Below the pieces are notes generated by a model. It saw only the letters and a list, made by a program, of their open reading frames with translations, did no database searches and was not told the DNA's origin. Position numbers and translations under genes: made by a program. Below, one piece after another: positions 18,394-28,134 of a stretch of 64,000 bases of DNA; position 1 is the stretch's first letter; each line of letters begins with the position of its first letter. This DNA comes from Desulfofalx alkaliphila DSM 12257 (GTDB lineage Bacteria; Bacillota; Desulfotomaculia; Desulfotomaculales; Desulfohalotomaculaceae), in the NCBI RefSeq assembly GCF_000711975.1, contig NZ_JONT01000013.1, forward strand, positions 26,972 through 90,971, read 5' to 3'.

Positions 18394-18880
18394 TCATAAG
18401 CTGAGAACATAGCGTACATCTGTCAGTGGTTTATTATTAATTTCTAATTCATATTCATCATTATTGCAGTAAAAACCAAACTTCTCATAAAACCTTTCTC
18501 GCCCCATGGTTATCCCACAACACCCATAAATAACAATTCTTGTACCCCTTACTTTTCATATCAGTTAATGCTGTTTTTAACAGCCTATGTCCGTACCCTT
18601 TTCTCCAATAATCAGGAAGTATGTATATACTAACAATTTCCCGCCAATCTAAAAACTTTATATCCCTTGCTTTCCCAAAAGCAATACAGCCAACGGGGGT
18701 TTCATTAACATATAAAAGTTTTACAGTAAGAATGTTATTACCTATCCAATTTTAAAAGGCATTGACCTAAAAATCATCTTTAAGTTCATCCAAATATCCT
18801 TGGGGTATTATTCCTTTATAAGCAGTTTCCAACTCAGGGCGTGTATTTTGCTGATAATTTTTCTTTTTTGATGAAATGAT
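18394..18880 (-). pseudogene. Decayed GNAT family N-acetyltransferase
   Basis: On the minus strand, three reading frames together give a recognisable GNAT acetyltransferase. The N-terminal part reads ...YKGIIPQGYLDELKDDF before an in-frame TAG at 18767-18769. The middle part has the acetyl-CoA-binding pattern YILPDYWRKGYGHRLL. A one-base shift near 18493 is needed to reach the C-terminal FYEKFGF motif, and the frame ends at a TGA at 18394-18396. No start codon is in place at the N-terminal end, and the usual first 15 or so residues are not seen. At least three lesions make it non-functional unless the sequence contains errors. Confidence 0.8.
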
Positions 18881-18979
18881 AAAAAATGTATTATAGGGCA
18901 AATTAACAGCAGGGCAAATAGTTTAAGTAATAATTCATCTTCATCATTGACTTATATAAATTATCCAGGGGGATGAATA

Positions 18980-19276
18980 ATGGCTGAAGTGACTGATAAA
19001 ACTTTAAAAGCCCTGGAAGAGCGCATTCATAAGTTGGCCTTTAATATGGAAAAAATGAGGCTGGCTGAATATGTTCAACTGTTAGAAAGTCCCCTGAAAT
19101 TGGTATGGATTAACTTTATTGGCGGTGTGGCCAGGGGGTTGGGAATTGGCGTAGGCTTTGCAGTGCTGGGTGCCTTTGTGGTTTATATTTTAAAATCTTT
19201 GGTGACTGTTCCGGTGATCGGCAACTTTGTGGCCCAGATAATTGAAATTGTACAAATAAGACTGGGTACATATTGA
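18980..19276 (+). CDS. DUF5665-type small membrane protein
   Basis: A 98-residue protein with a charged, helical N-terminal half and a glycine-rich membrane segment (about residues 48-72) followed by a short amphipathic end. The pattern MRLAEYVQLLESPLKLVWINFIGGVARGLGIGVGF fits the DUF5665 family of Firmicutes; I have not been able to check this by search. Function is unknown. CAGGGGGAT precedes the ATG at eight bases. It stands upstream of the DksA/TraR-type gene by 44 bases and may be co-transcribed with it. Confidence 0.7.
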   Translation: MAEVTDKTLKALEERIHKLAFNMEKMRLAEYVQLLESPLKLVWINFIGGVARGLGIGVGFAVLGAFVVYILKSLVTVPVIGNFVAQIIEIVQIRLGTY

Positions 19277-19320
19277 CGGCTGTGTTTTTCTTACTTTAGA
19301 GGCGTGGAGGGTGATGCAGG

Positions 19321-20082
19321 GTGCAGCACAGACAGTTGCAATATTTGAAGCATTTAATGCTGAAGGAAAAGCAGCAACAACTAGAACGCATCAGAAGCAT
19401 TAATGAAGGCGGTTTGGGGGAATCGATGGACAACTCCTTTGGTGAACTGTCCACCATAGACAATCACCCCGGAGATGTGGGCACAGAAATGTTTGAACGC
19501 AGTAAAGATTTTGCATTGAAGGAACAGGCCAGCACGGTAATTAAGGCCATAGACAAAGCTATGCAGGCCATGAATGAGGGTACCTATGGTAAATGTGAAA
19601 GGTGCGGGGCAAATATTCCCTACGAGCGTCTAGAGGCAATGCCATATACCACCATATGTAAGCATTGTAAAACTGAAGATGAGAATGCAGCCACAGGCAG
19701 GTATTCCCGGCCCGTAGAAGAAGAGGTGCTGCTAGCGCCCTTTGAGCGCAGTTTTAATGATAATACAGAAAAAAACTTTTACGACGGGGAGGATACCTGG
19801 CAGGAGGTGGCCAGACATGGCACCAGCTATGAAATTGATCCGGAATATGAGGTGGACAGCATAGACCCGGAGGGTGACCAAGGCCAGGTTCAGGGTGCAG
19901 CCGAAGAGGTGGAAAATATTCCCTATGAGCTTGGTGACGATGGGATGTTTTACGAAAGTTTTAGGCCCATGGAGGAGTTTGGCAGTGAACCGGTGGAAAA
20001 AATTAATGTGGGTAAACAACACCACAAGAACACCGAAAGCCCCCAAGACTATGACATGATAAACAATGAGAAAATAAAGTAA
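19321..20082 (+). CDS. TraR/DksA C4-type zinc finger protein, YteA family
   Basis: A 253-residue relative of Bacillus YteA. A helical N-terminal half, rich in Gln and Glu, is followed by a DksA/TraR zinc finger, CERCGANIPYERL...CKHC (about residues 92-119), and a long acidic C-terminal region that includes NFYDGEDTW and several Glu/Asp-rich stretches. DksA-type proteins bind the secondary channel of RNA polymerase; whether this one does is unknown, and Bacillus YteA has been linked only to sporulation-time expression and general stress. The GTG start follows GTGGAGGGTG at about eight bases. A strong terminator follows. Confidence 0.82.
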   Translation: MQHRQLQYLKHLMLKEKQQQLERIRSINEGGLGESMDNSFGELSTIDNHPGDVGTEMFERSKDFALKEQASTVIKAIDKAMQAMNEGTYGKCERCGANIPYERLEAMPYTTICKHCKTEDENAATGRYSRPVEEEVLLAPFERSFNDNTEKNFYDGEDTWQEVARHGTSYEIDPEYEVDSIDPEGDQGQVQGAAEEVENIPYELGDDGMFYESFRPMEEFGSEPVEKINVGKQHHKNTESPQDYDMINNEKIK

Positions 20083-20100
20083 AATATTAATCAAATATAA

Positions 20101-20142
20101 CATGGGTGTTTTTTTAGAGAAAACGCCCATGTTTTTATTTTT
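20101..20142 (+). terminator. Terminator after the YteA-like gene
   Basis: A 12-bp stem, CATGGGTGTTTT / AAAACGCCCATG with one G-U pair, followed by TTTTTATTTTT. Confidence 0.92.
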
Positions 20143-20203
20143 AGGATAATTATGCTATATTAATAGTATTTGGCTGTAAATTATGTGAGTGGAGGTTGTC
20201 CCC

Positions 20204-20662
20204 TTGAGATTAGTTCTTACTGCGCTGGTAGTATTATTTTTGGATTTATGGTCTAAATATATTGTAATGACTAAGCTGAACTTGTACCAGTCCATACCGG
20301 TAATAGAAAACATATTCCATATCACTTATATACATAATCCGGGAGCCGCCTTTGGTATTTTGGCTAACCAAACCACTGTTTTCATAGTGGTTACAGTATT
20401 GGTACTCTTGGGCATAGCCTTTTTTTATAAACATATTAAAAATGAAGGGTTGCCGGTACAGTTGGCCTTAGGTATGGTTGCAGGGGGTGCGGTGGGCAAT
20501 TTAATTGACCGCATTCGTTATGGCGAGGTGGTTGATTTTTTAGATTTTCGCATCTGGCCCGTTTTTAACCTGGCGGATACCTTTATTGTAATCGGAGTGG
20601 CATTTTTAATATATGACATATTAGCAAGACCGGATATTGATAAGGGTGAGGAGGCAAAGTAA
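20204..20662 (+). CDS. lspA: Lipoprotein signal peptidase (signal peptidase II)
   Basis: Cleaves the signal peptide of lipid-modified prolipoproteins in the membrane. The 152-residue protein has four transmembrane segments and the two catalytic aspartate motifs, [10 protein letters not shown] and [12 protein letters not shown] at 20204 is eight bases after GGAGG, so I use it; an in-frame GTG at 20189 lies on that site. It ends four bases before rluD, as in Bacillus and many Clostridia. The OpuAC-like lipoprotein in this window would be one substrate. Confidence 0.94.
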   Translation: MRLVLTALVVLFLDLWSKYIVMTKLNLYQSIPVIENIFHITYIHNPGAAFGILANQTTVFIVVTVLVLLGIAFFYKHIKNEGLPVQLALGMVAGGAVGNLIDRIRYGEVVDFLDFRIWPVFNLADTFIVIGVAFLIYDILARPDIDKGEEAK

Positions 20663-20665
20663 ATT

Positions 20666-21583
20666 ATGCCGATGTTGCATCGTTTGCAGGTTGGAGAAAA
20701 TGAGGCCGGCCGGCGGCTGGACAAGTATTTGGCCCAGGAAATAAATAATCTCACTCGCACCTATATTCAATCTTTACTGGATGATGGTTTGGTAACGGTT
20801 AACGGCGCAAAGACAAAGGCCAGTTATAAAGTTCAAGAGGGTGACACCATTGTCTTGGAAGAGCCCGACCCGGTGGAGCTTTCCATTGAACCGGAAAACA
20901 TACCCCTTGATATTTGTTATGAAGACAGCGATATTTTAGTGGTAAACAAGCCCCAGGGTATGGTGGTGCACCCGGCAGAGGGCAATTATACCGGCACCCT
21001 GGTGAACGCCTTGCTGTATCACTGCAAAGAACTTTCGCGCATCAACGGGGAATTGCGGCCGGGTATTGTGCACCGCATAGACAAAGATACCAGCGGCTTA
21101 TTGGTGGTGGCTAAAAATGACAGTGCCCACACCCACTTGGCTCAGCAATTAAAAGAACACAAGGTGATTAGAAAGTACCTGGCCCTGGTACATGGAAATA
21201 TAAAAAGTGATGTGGGTACCATCGATGCACCCATAGGTCGTGACCCCAAGGAACGCCAGCGCATGGCCGTTGTCCATAAGAATTCTAAGGCAGCGGTGAC
21301 CCATTTTACTGTCAAAGAACGTTTTGGCCGCTATACATTGGTGGAGTGCCAATTGGAAACAGGGCGCACTCACCAAATCCGCGTTCATATGGCATATATA
21401 AAACACCCGGTGGTGGGTGATGCCAAATATGGCGGTCAAACCAAAGCTTTTAAATTAACAGGGCAGCTTTTACATGCCATGTTCTTAAGTTTTAAACACC
21501 CCCGCACCGGAGAACAAATTGAATTTAAGTCACCTTTACCAAAACATTTTCTGGCGGCAATTAATAAAATTAGAAACCAATGA
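20666..21583 (+). CDS. RluA-family pseudouridine synthase
   Basis: Converts uridine to pseudouridine in rRNA or tRNA. The 305 residues comprise an S4 RNA-binding domain (about 10-75) and the catalytic core with GIVHRIDKDTSGLLVVAK, where the Asp is the nucleophile, plus the GRTHQIRVH motif. It matches the RluD/YlyB subgroup that follows lspA in Firmicutes; the exact target position cannot be told from sequence. The ATG at 20666 is 11 bases after GAGGAGG, rather far; an ATG two codons later is an alternative. Confidence 0.93.
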   Translation: MPMLHRLQVGENEAGRRLDKYLAQEINNLTRTYIQSLLDDGLVTVNGAKTKASYKVQEGDTIVLEEPDPVELSIEPENIPLDICYEDSDILVVNKPQGMVVHPAEGNYTGTLVNALLYHCKELSRINGELRPGIVHRIDKDTSGLLVVAKNDSAHTHLAQQLKEHKVIRKYLALVHGNIKSDVGTIDAPIGRDPKERQRMAVVHKNSKAAVTHFTVKERFGRYTLVECQLETGRTHQIRVHMAYIKHPVVGDAKYGGQTKAFKLTGQLLHAMFLSFKHPRTGEQIEFKSPLPKHFLAAINKIRNQ

Positions 21584-21603
21584 TTACTTTTTCAATATCC
21601 TTG

Positions 21604-22059
21604 TTAGCGGTTGAAATAACTGAAAACCTCTAGAAACAAGGCAGCCACGCCGGCAGCCATTAGCGGCCCCACCGGCTGACCGTTGAAAAATACAATGCCG
21701 ATAATTGAGCCCAGCACCAGGCCAAATATTATTTCAGGGTTAATTTGTAACAGCTTTAACCCGTGCTGGTTCAAGTGGGTGGCCAAGGCACCGCCAATAA
21801 TGGCCATGATGCCGGGGATTGAGGTAAAACTATAAAAAAAATCTTTTTCTGTAATTTGGCCCGTTGCCATGGGAATTAATATTGCCAACAGCAAAAACAG
21901 CAGTCCAAGTTCTAAGCCGCGTCTTTCCAGCAGTGGGAAGATAAAACTGAGGTTGGACAGTTTTAAAATTAGCAGTACACATGCGGCGGTGGCAATTAAG
22001 TTAGAACGGGATATGATGCCAATTATCAGCAGGGCCACCAACATTATTTCCGCTCGCAA
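21604..22059 (-). CDS. UPF0756/DUF441 family membrane protein
   Basis: A 151-residue integral membrane protein with four or five predicted transmembrane segments. The sequence ILIPMATGQI and the C-terminal GIVFFNGQPVGPLMAAG are diagnostic of the UPF0756 family, whose members occur widely in Firmicutes without a known function. The start is uncertain: a TTG at 22059 is preceded by GTGAGG at nine bases, while a GTG at 22074 lies on that site and an ATG at 22044 has poor support. It runs convergently towards rluD, with only 20 bases between their ends. Confidence 0.85.
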   Translation of the reverse strand: MRAEIMLVALLIIGIISRSNLIATAACVLLILKLSNLSFIFPLLERRGLELGLLFLLLAILIPMATGQITEKDFFYSFTSIPGIMAIIGGALATHLNQHGLKLLQINPEIIFGLVLGSIIGIVFFNGQPVGPLMAAGVAALFLEVFSYFNR

Positions 22060-22120
22060 TATTCTTCGCCTCACTAACAGGGTTTGTCTAATCTATATGC
22101 AGACCCAGCCCTTGGAATAA

Positions 22121-22157
22121 CAAAAAAAGAGACAAACCGCCTGGCCAGGGCGGTTTG
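22121..22157 (-). terminator. Terminator after phosphosulfolactate synthase gene
   Basis: On the minus strand, a perfect 9-bp stem (22149-22157 with 22133-22141) with a seven-base loop, followed by TCTCTTTTTTTG. Confidence 0.9.
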
Positions 22158-22193
22158 CCATCGGCTGCCGGCAGCCGTTTTTGGATTTTACTT

Positions 22194-22997
22194 TTACCTA
22201 CATACTAATTTTAAGGTGTCTGCCCGTAATCCCACGCGCAGTGCTTCCAATGCCAATACTTCATGGGCATTGATATTGCCAAGATTTACATTTGAACCAA
22301 AACGCAACAACAGTTCCTGTTGTTGTTCCTTTATGGGTGCCTCCCAAATTAAAACCGACGGATCCGGTAAAGTAGTTATCAACTCTTCCATTTCCGAAAC
22401 AATCAATTGTCCCATGGAATCGTATAGGCCAACACCTTTGCCGGATTCGCGTCCCTCTACAATGACTTTGGCAGCACCGTATTTTAAATCAGACAATACC
22501 TGGCGTATCAAATCACTGAGGGGAGATCTGGTACGGGGATCTTTTTTGCCCACCTCTGTGAGCACAATTAATTCCTTTTCTGCCGCCATGTTGATGGCCC
22601 TTTTTCTTGTTTCTGCACTTATATCCACTGTGCCATCAGATATCTCCACAGCAGTAAATCCTAATTTCTTCACTGTTTCCAGATACTGCTCAAGCTTATT
22701 TTGCAACACTGCCACTTCGAAAAAGGTACCCCCTGGGTATATATCTATGCCATAGGAACGCACAAGGTTTATTTTTTCTTCTAAAACATCACCGGCATAG
22801 AGAGCAGAGGTTCCAAAACCAAGCTTTAGAAAATCGATGTATTGCCCACCTAAATTGAGCAAATCTCTTGTTTCATCCAACCCCATACCCTTGTCAATTA
22901 CCATTGTTAAACCGTCATTTCTTGGTTTACAACTGCGACCATCCAGGGGAAAGTTTAAAATATTTAGCCAGCAGTTGGTGACCCGAGGCTCGGTCAT
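22194..22997 (-). CDS. comA: Phosphosulfolactate synthase (ComA family)
   Basis: Adds sulfite to phosphoenolpyruvate to make (R)-phosphosulfolactate. The 267-residue TIM-barrel protein shows the family blocks TMVIDKGMGL, FLKLGFGTSAL, IYPGGTFFEVA, EISDGTVDI and VGLYDSMG. In methanogens this enzyme begins coenzyme M synthesis; in Bacillus the homologue (YitD) makes 3-sulfolactate, an abundant spore solute, which is the more likely role in a spore former. The ATG at 22997 follows AAAGGAG; an in-frame upstream start at 23030 is before that site. The gene is alone, followed by its own terminator. Confidence 0.88.
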   Translation of the reverse strand: MTEPRVTNCWLNILNFPLDGRSCKPRNDGLTMVIDKGMGLDETRDLLNLGGQYIDFLKLGFGTSALYAGDVLEEKINLVRSYGIDIYPGGTFFEVAVLQNKLEQYLETVKKLGFTAVEISDGTVDISAETRKRAINMAAEKELIVLTEVGKKDPRTRSPLSDLIRQVLSDLKYGAAKVIVEGRESGKGVGLYDSMGQLIVSEMEELITTLPDPSVLIWEAPIKEQQQELLLRFGSNVNLGNINAHEVLALEALRVGLRADTLKLVCR

Positions 22998-23123
22998 TTC
23001 CACAACTCCTTTCACGGGTTTAATCACCATGTACTAGACATTGTGATTTCTGGCACCTCCCGGACAAATATAACCCGTGTTTTGCACCTCTGCCTGTAGT
23101 GTATTCGCAACAACTGCCAACGG

Positions 23124-24533
23124 TTACTGGTTATTGCCTTCCCCATTTTTTACCTCTTGCCCCTCTAAATAGTTATCCAGGGGTTTTTTAGCAGGCTGTT
23201 GGGCTATTATTGTGGTATCTCCCTTAGGTGAAAGGTATACTAACATTCCACCGCCGGAAATTTCGCAGGCTTCTGTACTGGGCTTATGCCTTTTTTCACT
23301 ATCCTTTTCCTTTTCACCTTGCTCCTCTTTTTGGGATGAGCTTTTAATGGCCCTGATTTTAATAAAGAAAAATGAAATTCCCGCTGAGACACCGGCAAGA
23401 CCGGCGGCAGCCCAAAACATCACCGGTCGGCCGTAGCCCATTAGCAAACCAAAGGCCGGCGGTCCCAGGGCGACGCCGATAAACCTTACGCCGTTATACA
23501 GGGAGGTAACCATACCCCTTTCTTCTGACGATGTTGCACTGGTAATTAACATGTTCAAGCAAGGTAAAACTAAGCCGGTGCCAACCCCCGCCATTGATAT
23601 GGAAACATAAAATATGTAGATGTTATCAAAGAAGGACAGCACCGCCAAAGAAATTGCTATCAGCACTAAACCGGACACCACTAAGGTTTTCATTAAAACC
23701 ACTTGTTTTTTGATTAAAGCCCCGGTGATATAGGAGGTTGTACTCATGAACAGTACCGGTACCGCCAAAGCAAGACCCTTAATAATACCAGTCAAGTGAA
23801 GGGATCTTTCCAGGTAATCTGATAAAAAGAACAATACCCCAAAAATTAAAGACAAGGCTGAAGCTCCGGCCAGAAAACAGGATAAGAGTAAGGGGGCTTT
23901 TTCTTTAAAAATATTTTTAATGGAATTAAGGTATGATTTTAAGCCGGGCGGTTCCTTTTGTTTTTCCGGTTCTTTTACAAAAAACCACATGGCCAATACC
24001 ACAGGGATGATTACAAGGGGAAAGAATATAAAGGCCGCATACCAAAAAATAAGACCAATGGCTGCACCTAGCACCGGGCTGATAACTTTACCCATGCCGT
24101 TGGCTGCTTCAATGATTCCCAATGATTTTGCTCGCTCTGTGCCCTGCCAGAGATCGCCGCACAGGGCCATGGCAATGGGTGCAGTACCGGCAGCCCCAAT
24201 GCCCTGCAGGACCCGACCGCCTAAAATCAGGTAAAAGGCACTTTCTTTTAAAAAAATTGCTGCCAGCCCGGCCACTACACCTCCCAAGGCGTAAAGTATT
24301 AATGACGGTATAATGACAATTTTGCGGCCGTAACGGTCTGACAAAAAACCAGCCAGAGGGATTACCAATCCGGCCGGTATTGAAAATAATGTAATTACCA
24401 GACTGACTTCCACCGCAGTTAAGTTTAAGGCATTTTGAATTGATGGAAGCACAGGTATCAGTAAGGAGTTTCCTAATACCATAACCAGAGGCACGCCGGC
24501 CAGTGCAGCCAGCGTTAATTTGTTTGTTTTCAT
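23124..24533 (-). CDS. Major facilitator superfamily transporter with charged C-terminal tail
   Basis: A 469-residue MFS transporter of the drug:proton antiporter type. Residues 1-400 form about 12 transmembrane segments, and the loop between segments 2 and 3 carries the MFS motif GFLSDRYGRK. The first half also has GAAGTAPIAMAL, a motif C-like stretch of exporters. The last 70 residues are unusual: a highly charged Lys/Glu/Ser/Gln-rich tail after KIRAIKSS, then a short region with GGGMLVYLSPKGDTT that does not look like a membrane segment. The substrate is unknown. AAAGGGTGAG precedes the ATG. It faces away from yqhV. Confidence 0.87.
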   Translation of the reverse strand: MKTNKLTLAALAGVPLVMVLGNSLLIPVLPSIQNALNLTAVEVSLVITLFSIPAGLVIPLAGFLSDRYGRKIVIIPSLILYALGGVVAGLAAIFLKESAFYLILGGRVLQGIGAAGTAPIAMALCGDLWQGTERAKSLGIIEAANGMGKVISPVLGAAIGLIFWYAAFIFFPLVIIPVVLAMWFFVKEPEKQKEPPGLKSYLNSIKNIFKEKAPLLLSCFLAGASALSLIFGVLFFLSDYLERSLHLTGIIKGLALAVPVLFMSTTSYITGALIKKQVVLMKTLVVSGLVLIAISLAVLSFFDNIYIFYVSISMAGVGTGLVLPCLNMLITSATSSEERGMVTSLYNGVRFIGVALGPPAFGLLMGYGRPVMFWAAAGLAGVSAGISFFFIKIRAIKSSSQKEEQGEKEKDSEKRHKPSTEACEISGGGMLVYLSPKGDTTIIAQQPAKKPLDNYLEGQEVKNGEGNNQ

Positions 24534-24659
24534 TACATTGTCTCACCCTTTCATGTGGCACAAAATTATTTTCCCCCGCCCACTTGAAGGTATTCATAAA
24601 GAAACAAATACGTCATAAGAAATGATTAAGTAAAATTTTTATAACGGAGGATGATGTGT

Positions 24660-24935
24660 TTGTTTCATGTTTTCGATAAAATAGTCTTCAGCATGGCTGC
24701 CATGCGCTTTTTATCTTCTTTTATAGAGTTTTCTGCAGCACTGTTAATGCTAAAGTTTAATAAGGTGGAAACGGCTTTTAAAATTAATGCCCTCTTGGCC
24801 CTTGTGGGCCCCACGGTGCTGGTGATTGTTACAACCTTAGGCTTAGTGGGTTTGGCCGGCAAAATTCCCCTGAGCAAAATGCTCTGTATAGCAGCCGGGG
24901 TATGCTTAATTTTTATCGGTGTGGCCAAGAATTAG
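24660..24935 (+). CDS. yqhV: YqhV family (DUF2619) membrane protein
   Basis: A 91-residue protein with about three transmembrane segments that matches Bacillus YqhV in its start (FDKIVFSMA), the MLKFN segment and INALLALVGP. In Bacillus the gene lies just before the spoIIIA operon, and its role is unknown; here it stands alone upstream of the pyrimidine operon. A TTG at 24660 is nine bases after CGGAGG and gives the family-like N-terminus; ATG codons at 24651 and 24654 are too close to that site. Confidence 0.82.
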   Translation: MFHVFDKIVFSMAAMRFLSSFIEFSAALLMLKFNKVETAFKINALLALVGPTVLVIVTTLGLVGLAGKIPLSKMLCIAAGVCLIFIGVAKN

Positions 24936-24937
24936 TC

Positions 24938-24966
24938 TTGACAGTTTCATCCCCTTACTATAGAAT
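24938..24966 (+). promoter_or_regulatory. Sigma-A-type promoter of the pyr operon
   Basis: A perfect TTGACA (24938-24943), a 17-base spacer and TAGAAT (24961-24966). The -35 element starts two bases after the yqhV stop. The PyrR leader follows about 20 bases downstream. Confidence 0.82.
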
Positions 24967-24984
24967 TATTGCAGTTGAAAACCC

Positions 24985-25738
<754 letters not shown>

Positions 25739-25747
25739 ACGGTTTCC

Positions 25748-25845
25748 TTTTAAGTTGGTCCCGAGAGGCTTACAAAGGGAGAACCTAATTTTTTGGTTCT
25801 TGTTTTGTTGGCCTCGGCCCGTAATTAGCGGGACCGGGGTTTTTG
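25748..25845 (+). promoter_or_regulatory. PyrR-dependent attenuator 2, between pyrR and pyrB
   Basis: A second PyrR-binding loop, GTCCCGAGAGGCTTACAAAGG, lies within 25748-25779. It is followed by a hairpin AGAACC / GGTTCT (25780-25800) in the antiterminator zone and then by a terminator stem CCTCGGCCCG / CGGGACCGGGG (25812-25839, one bulge) with TTTTTGTTTT. It would control pyrB and downstream genes separately from pyrR, as in Bacillus, where the uracil permease gene pyrP is inserted between further attenuators. There is no pyrP here. Confidence 0.88.
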
Positions 25846-25874
25846 TTTTCACTGATAAGACAGGGGGTTTGGAA

Positions 25875-26813
25875 ATGGGCCTACAATGTAAACATATGCT
25901 AGGGTTGCAAGACATTTCAGTGCAAGACATTGAAAAAGTATTGGATACCGCTAAGCCCATGAAGGACATCATAGGGCGTAAAATTAAAAAAGTACCTACC
26001 TTAAGGGGCCGCTCGGTGGTCACAGTTTTTTATGAAAACAGCACCCGTACAAGAATGTCCTTTGATTTGGCTGCAAAATACCTCAGCGCCGACACGGTGG
26101 GCTTAAGCGCCTCCAGCAGCAGCGTGCAAAAGGGTGAATCATTGATAGACACTGCCCGCACGGTGGAAGCAATGGGTGCAGATGTGGTGGTGCTACGGCA
26201 TCCGGCGTCGGGTTCCGCAGAGTTATTGGCTAAAACGGTGAACTGTGCGGTGATAAATGCCGGGGACGGTCTTCATGAACACCCCACCCAGGCCTTGTTA
26301 GATATGTTCACCATCAGGGAACACAAGGGCAAAATAAAGGGCTTAAAGGTAGCTATAATTGGCGACATCCTTCACAGTCGGGTAGCCCGCTCTAACATAT
26401 GGGGTTTAACAAAAATGGGTGCAGAGGTTAGGGTGGCCGGCCCTGCAACCCTACTTCCCCCTGAGATGGACAAACTCGGTGTCAAAGTGTTTACCAGGGT
26501 AGAGGATGCCTTGGAGGGTGCCGATGTGGTTAACGTGTTGCGCATTCAGTTGGAAAGGCAAAAACAAGGGCTGTTCCCAAGCTTGCGGGAATATGCACAG
26601 TTATACGGCATTAATAAAGAACGTATTGCCCTTGCAAAGGCCGATGTTTTAGTAATGCACCCCGGGCCTATGAACAGAGGGATAGAAATTACCGCCGAGG
26701 TGGCAGACAGTCAACAGGCAGTGATAAATGAGCAGGTGAACAACGGAGTGGCGGTGCGCATGGCTTTGTTGTATCTGCTAACAGGAGGGGAAACCGTTGA
26801 AACTACTTATTAA
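25875..26813 (+). CDS. pyrB: Aspartate carbamoyltransferase catalytic subunit
   Basis: Condenses carbamoyl phosphate with aspartate. The 312-residue protein shows the carbamoyl phosphate-binding motif STRTRMSF near residue 55, the LRHP segment and HPTQALLDM. No pyrI regulatory gene is adjacent, so the enzyme is probably the unregulated Bacillus-type trimer. The ATG at 25875 lies after GGGGG; earlier in-frame starts fall within the attenuator. It overlaps pyrC by 17 bases, implying coupled translation. Confidence 0.96.
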   Translation: MGLQCKHMLGLQDISVQDIEKVLDTAKPMKDIIGRKIKKVPTLRGRSVVTVFYENSTRTRMSFDLAAKYLSADTVGLSASSSSVQKGESLIDTARTVEAMGADVVVLRHPASGSAELLAKTVNCAVINAGDGLHEHPTQALLDMFTIREHKGKIKGLKVAIIGDILHSRVARSNIWGLTKMGAEVRVAGPATLLPPEMDKLGVKVFTRVEDALEGADVVNVLRIQLERQKQGLFPSLREYAQLYGINKERIALAKADVLVMHPGPMNRGIEITAEVADSQQAVINEQVNNGVAVRMALLYLLTGGETVETTY

Positions 26814-28086
26814 GGGCGGAGAACTTGTCAACACGGAAAAATGCCTATTGGAAAGAGTGGATGTATTGGTAGACAATGGCATCATTGCTGCCATTGGCAA
26901 GGATTTACCTGCAAGTGGTGCCCAGGTGGTAAATGCCAAGGGCAAATTGGTTTGCCCCGGCTTAATAGATATGCATGTGCACCTACGGGAACCGGGTTAT
27001 GAAGCTAAGGAGACCATAGCCAGCGGAACAAGGGCGGCGGCAAGGGGCGGTTTTACTGCGGTGGCCTGTATGCCTAACACTAACCCGGTAGCTGACAATG
27101 CTTCGGTGGTGCGCTATATTTTAGAACGGGCGGCGGCGGAAGGTCTTGTCAGGGTATATCCCGTGGCGGCCATCACTAAAGGTTCTAAGGGACAGGAACT
27201 GACTGAAATGGCTGATTTAAAGGAGGCAGGGGCCGTTGCCTTATCTGATGACGGCCTGCCGGTGACTGATGCCGGAGTAATGCGCCGGGCCATGCAATAC
27301 GCCAGTATGCTGGATTTAACCATCATACCTCACTGTGAAGAAAAAAGCTTGGTGGATAAGGGTGTGATGAATGAAGGGTACTACAGTACTGTACTGGGCC
27401 TGCCCGGTATACCAGCCGCTGCGGAAGAGGTGATGGTGGCCAGGGACCTTATTTTAGCTGAAAACACCGGCTGTGCTGTGCATATAGCACATGTGAGCAC
27501 CGCCGGCTCGGTGGAACTTGTGCGGCGGGCTAAGGAAAAGGGTATCAAGGTAACCTGTGAGGTGGCCCCCCATCATTTTACACTTACCGATCAATCGGTT
27601 ACAGGTTATGATACAGCCACCAAGGTAAACCCACCCCTGAGGACGTCGGCGGATGTGGAGGCTATAAAACAGGGATTGGCAGACGGCACCATTGATGTTA
27701 TCGCCACTGACCACGCGCCGCACACCGTTGAGGAAAAAATGGTGGAGTACCAGTATGCCCCCTTTGGGCTGGTTGGTTTAGAAACGGCGGTGGGTTTGGT
27801 ATTTACTGAGCTGGTGGAAACGGGGGTGTTGACCTCAGCCCAGGCTATAGCAAAACTCAGTTTAAATGCCGCTAAGGTGCTGGGTGTTCCCGGGGGAATA
27901 CTGGCAGAGGGAGAAAGAGCCGATATTACAATAATAGATCCAAAGGCCCAGGAAGAAGTAAACCCCGATAATTTTGCAAGCAAGGGAAGGAACACTCCCT
28001 TTGCAGGCCGCCTCTTAAGGGGGGTACCCCTCATGACGGTGGTTGGCGGAAGGATTGTAATGCAAGATAGACGGGTGATGTCATAG
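26797..28086 (+). CDS. pyrC: Dihydroorotase
   Basis: Closes carbamoyl aspartate to dihydroorotate. The 429-residue amidohydrolase has the metal-binding [10 protein letters not shown] near residue 58, [23 protein letters not shown], and ATDHAPHT, the signature of type I dihydroorotases. A TTG at 26797 is the start, with AGGAGGGG at eight bases inside pyrB. It lies in the standard Firmicute order after pyrB. Confidence 0.96.
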   Translation: MKLLIKGGELVNTEKCLLERVDVLVDNGIIAAIGKDLPASGAQVVNAKGKLVCPGLIDMHVHLREPGYEAKETIASGTRAAARGGFTAVACMPNTNPVADNASVVRYILERAAAEGLVRVYPVAAITKGSKGQELTEMADLKEAGAVALSDDGLPVTDAGVMRRAMQYASMLDLTIIPHCEEKSLVDKGVMNEGYYSTVLGLPGIPAAAEEVMVARDLILAENTGCAVHIAHVSTAGSVELVRRAKEKGIKVTCEVAPHHFTLTDQSVTGYDTATKVNPPLRTSADVEAIKQGLADGTIDVIATDHAPHTVEEKMVEYQYAPFGLVGLETAVGLVFTELVETGVLTSAQAIAKLSLNAAKVLGVPGGILAEGERADITIIDPKAQEEVNPDNFASKGRNTPFAGRLLRGVPLMTVVGGRIVMQDRRVMS

Positions 28087-28134
28087 CAGGGCATAGTTAC
28101 TATGACTTTGGATAAACAAACGGAGGTCTAAAGT

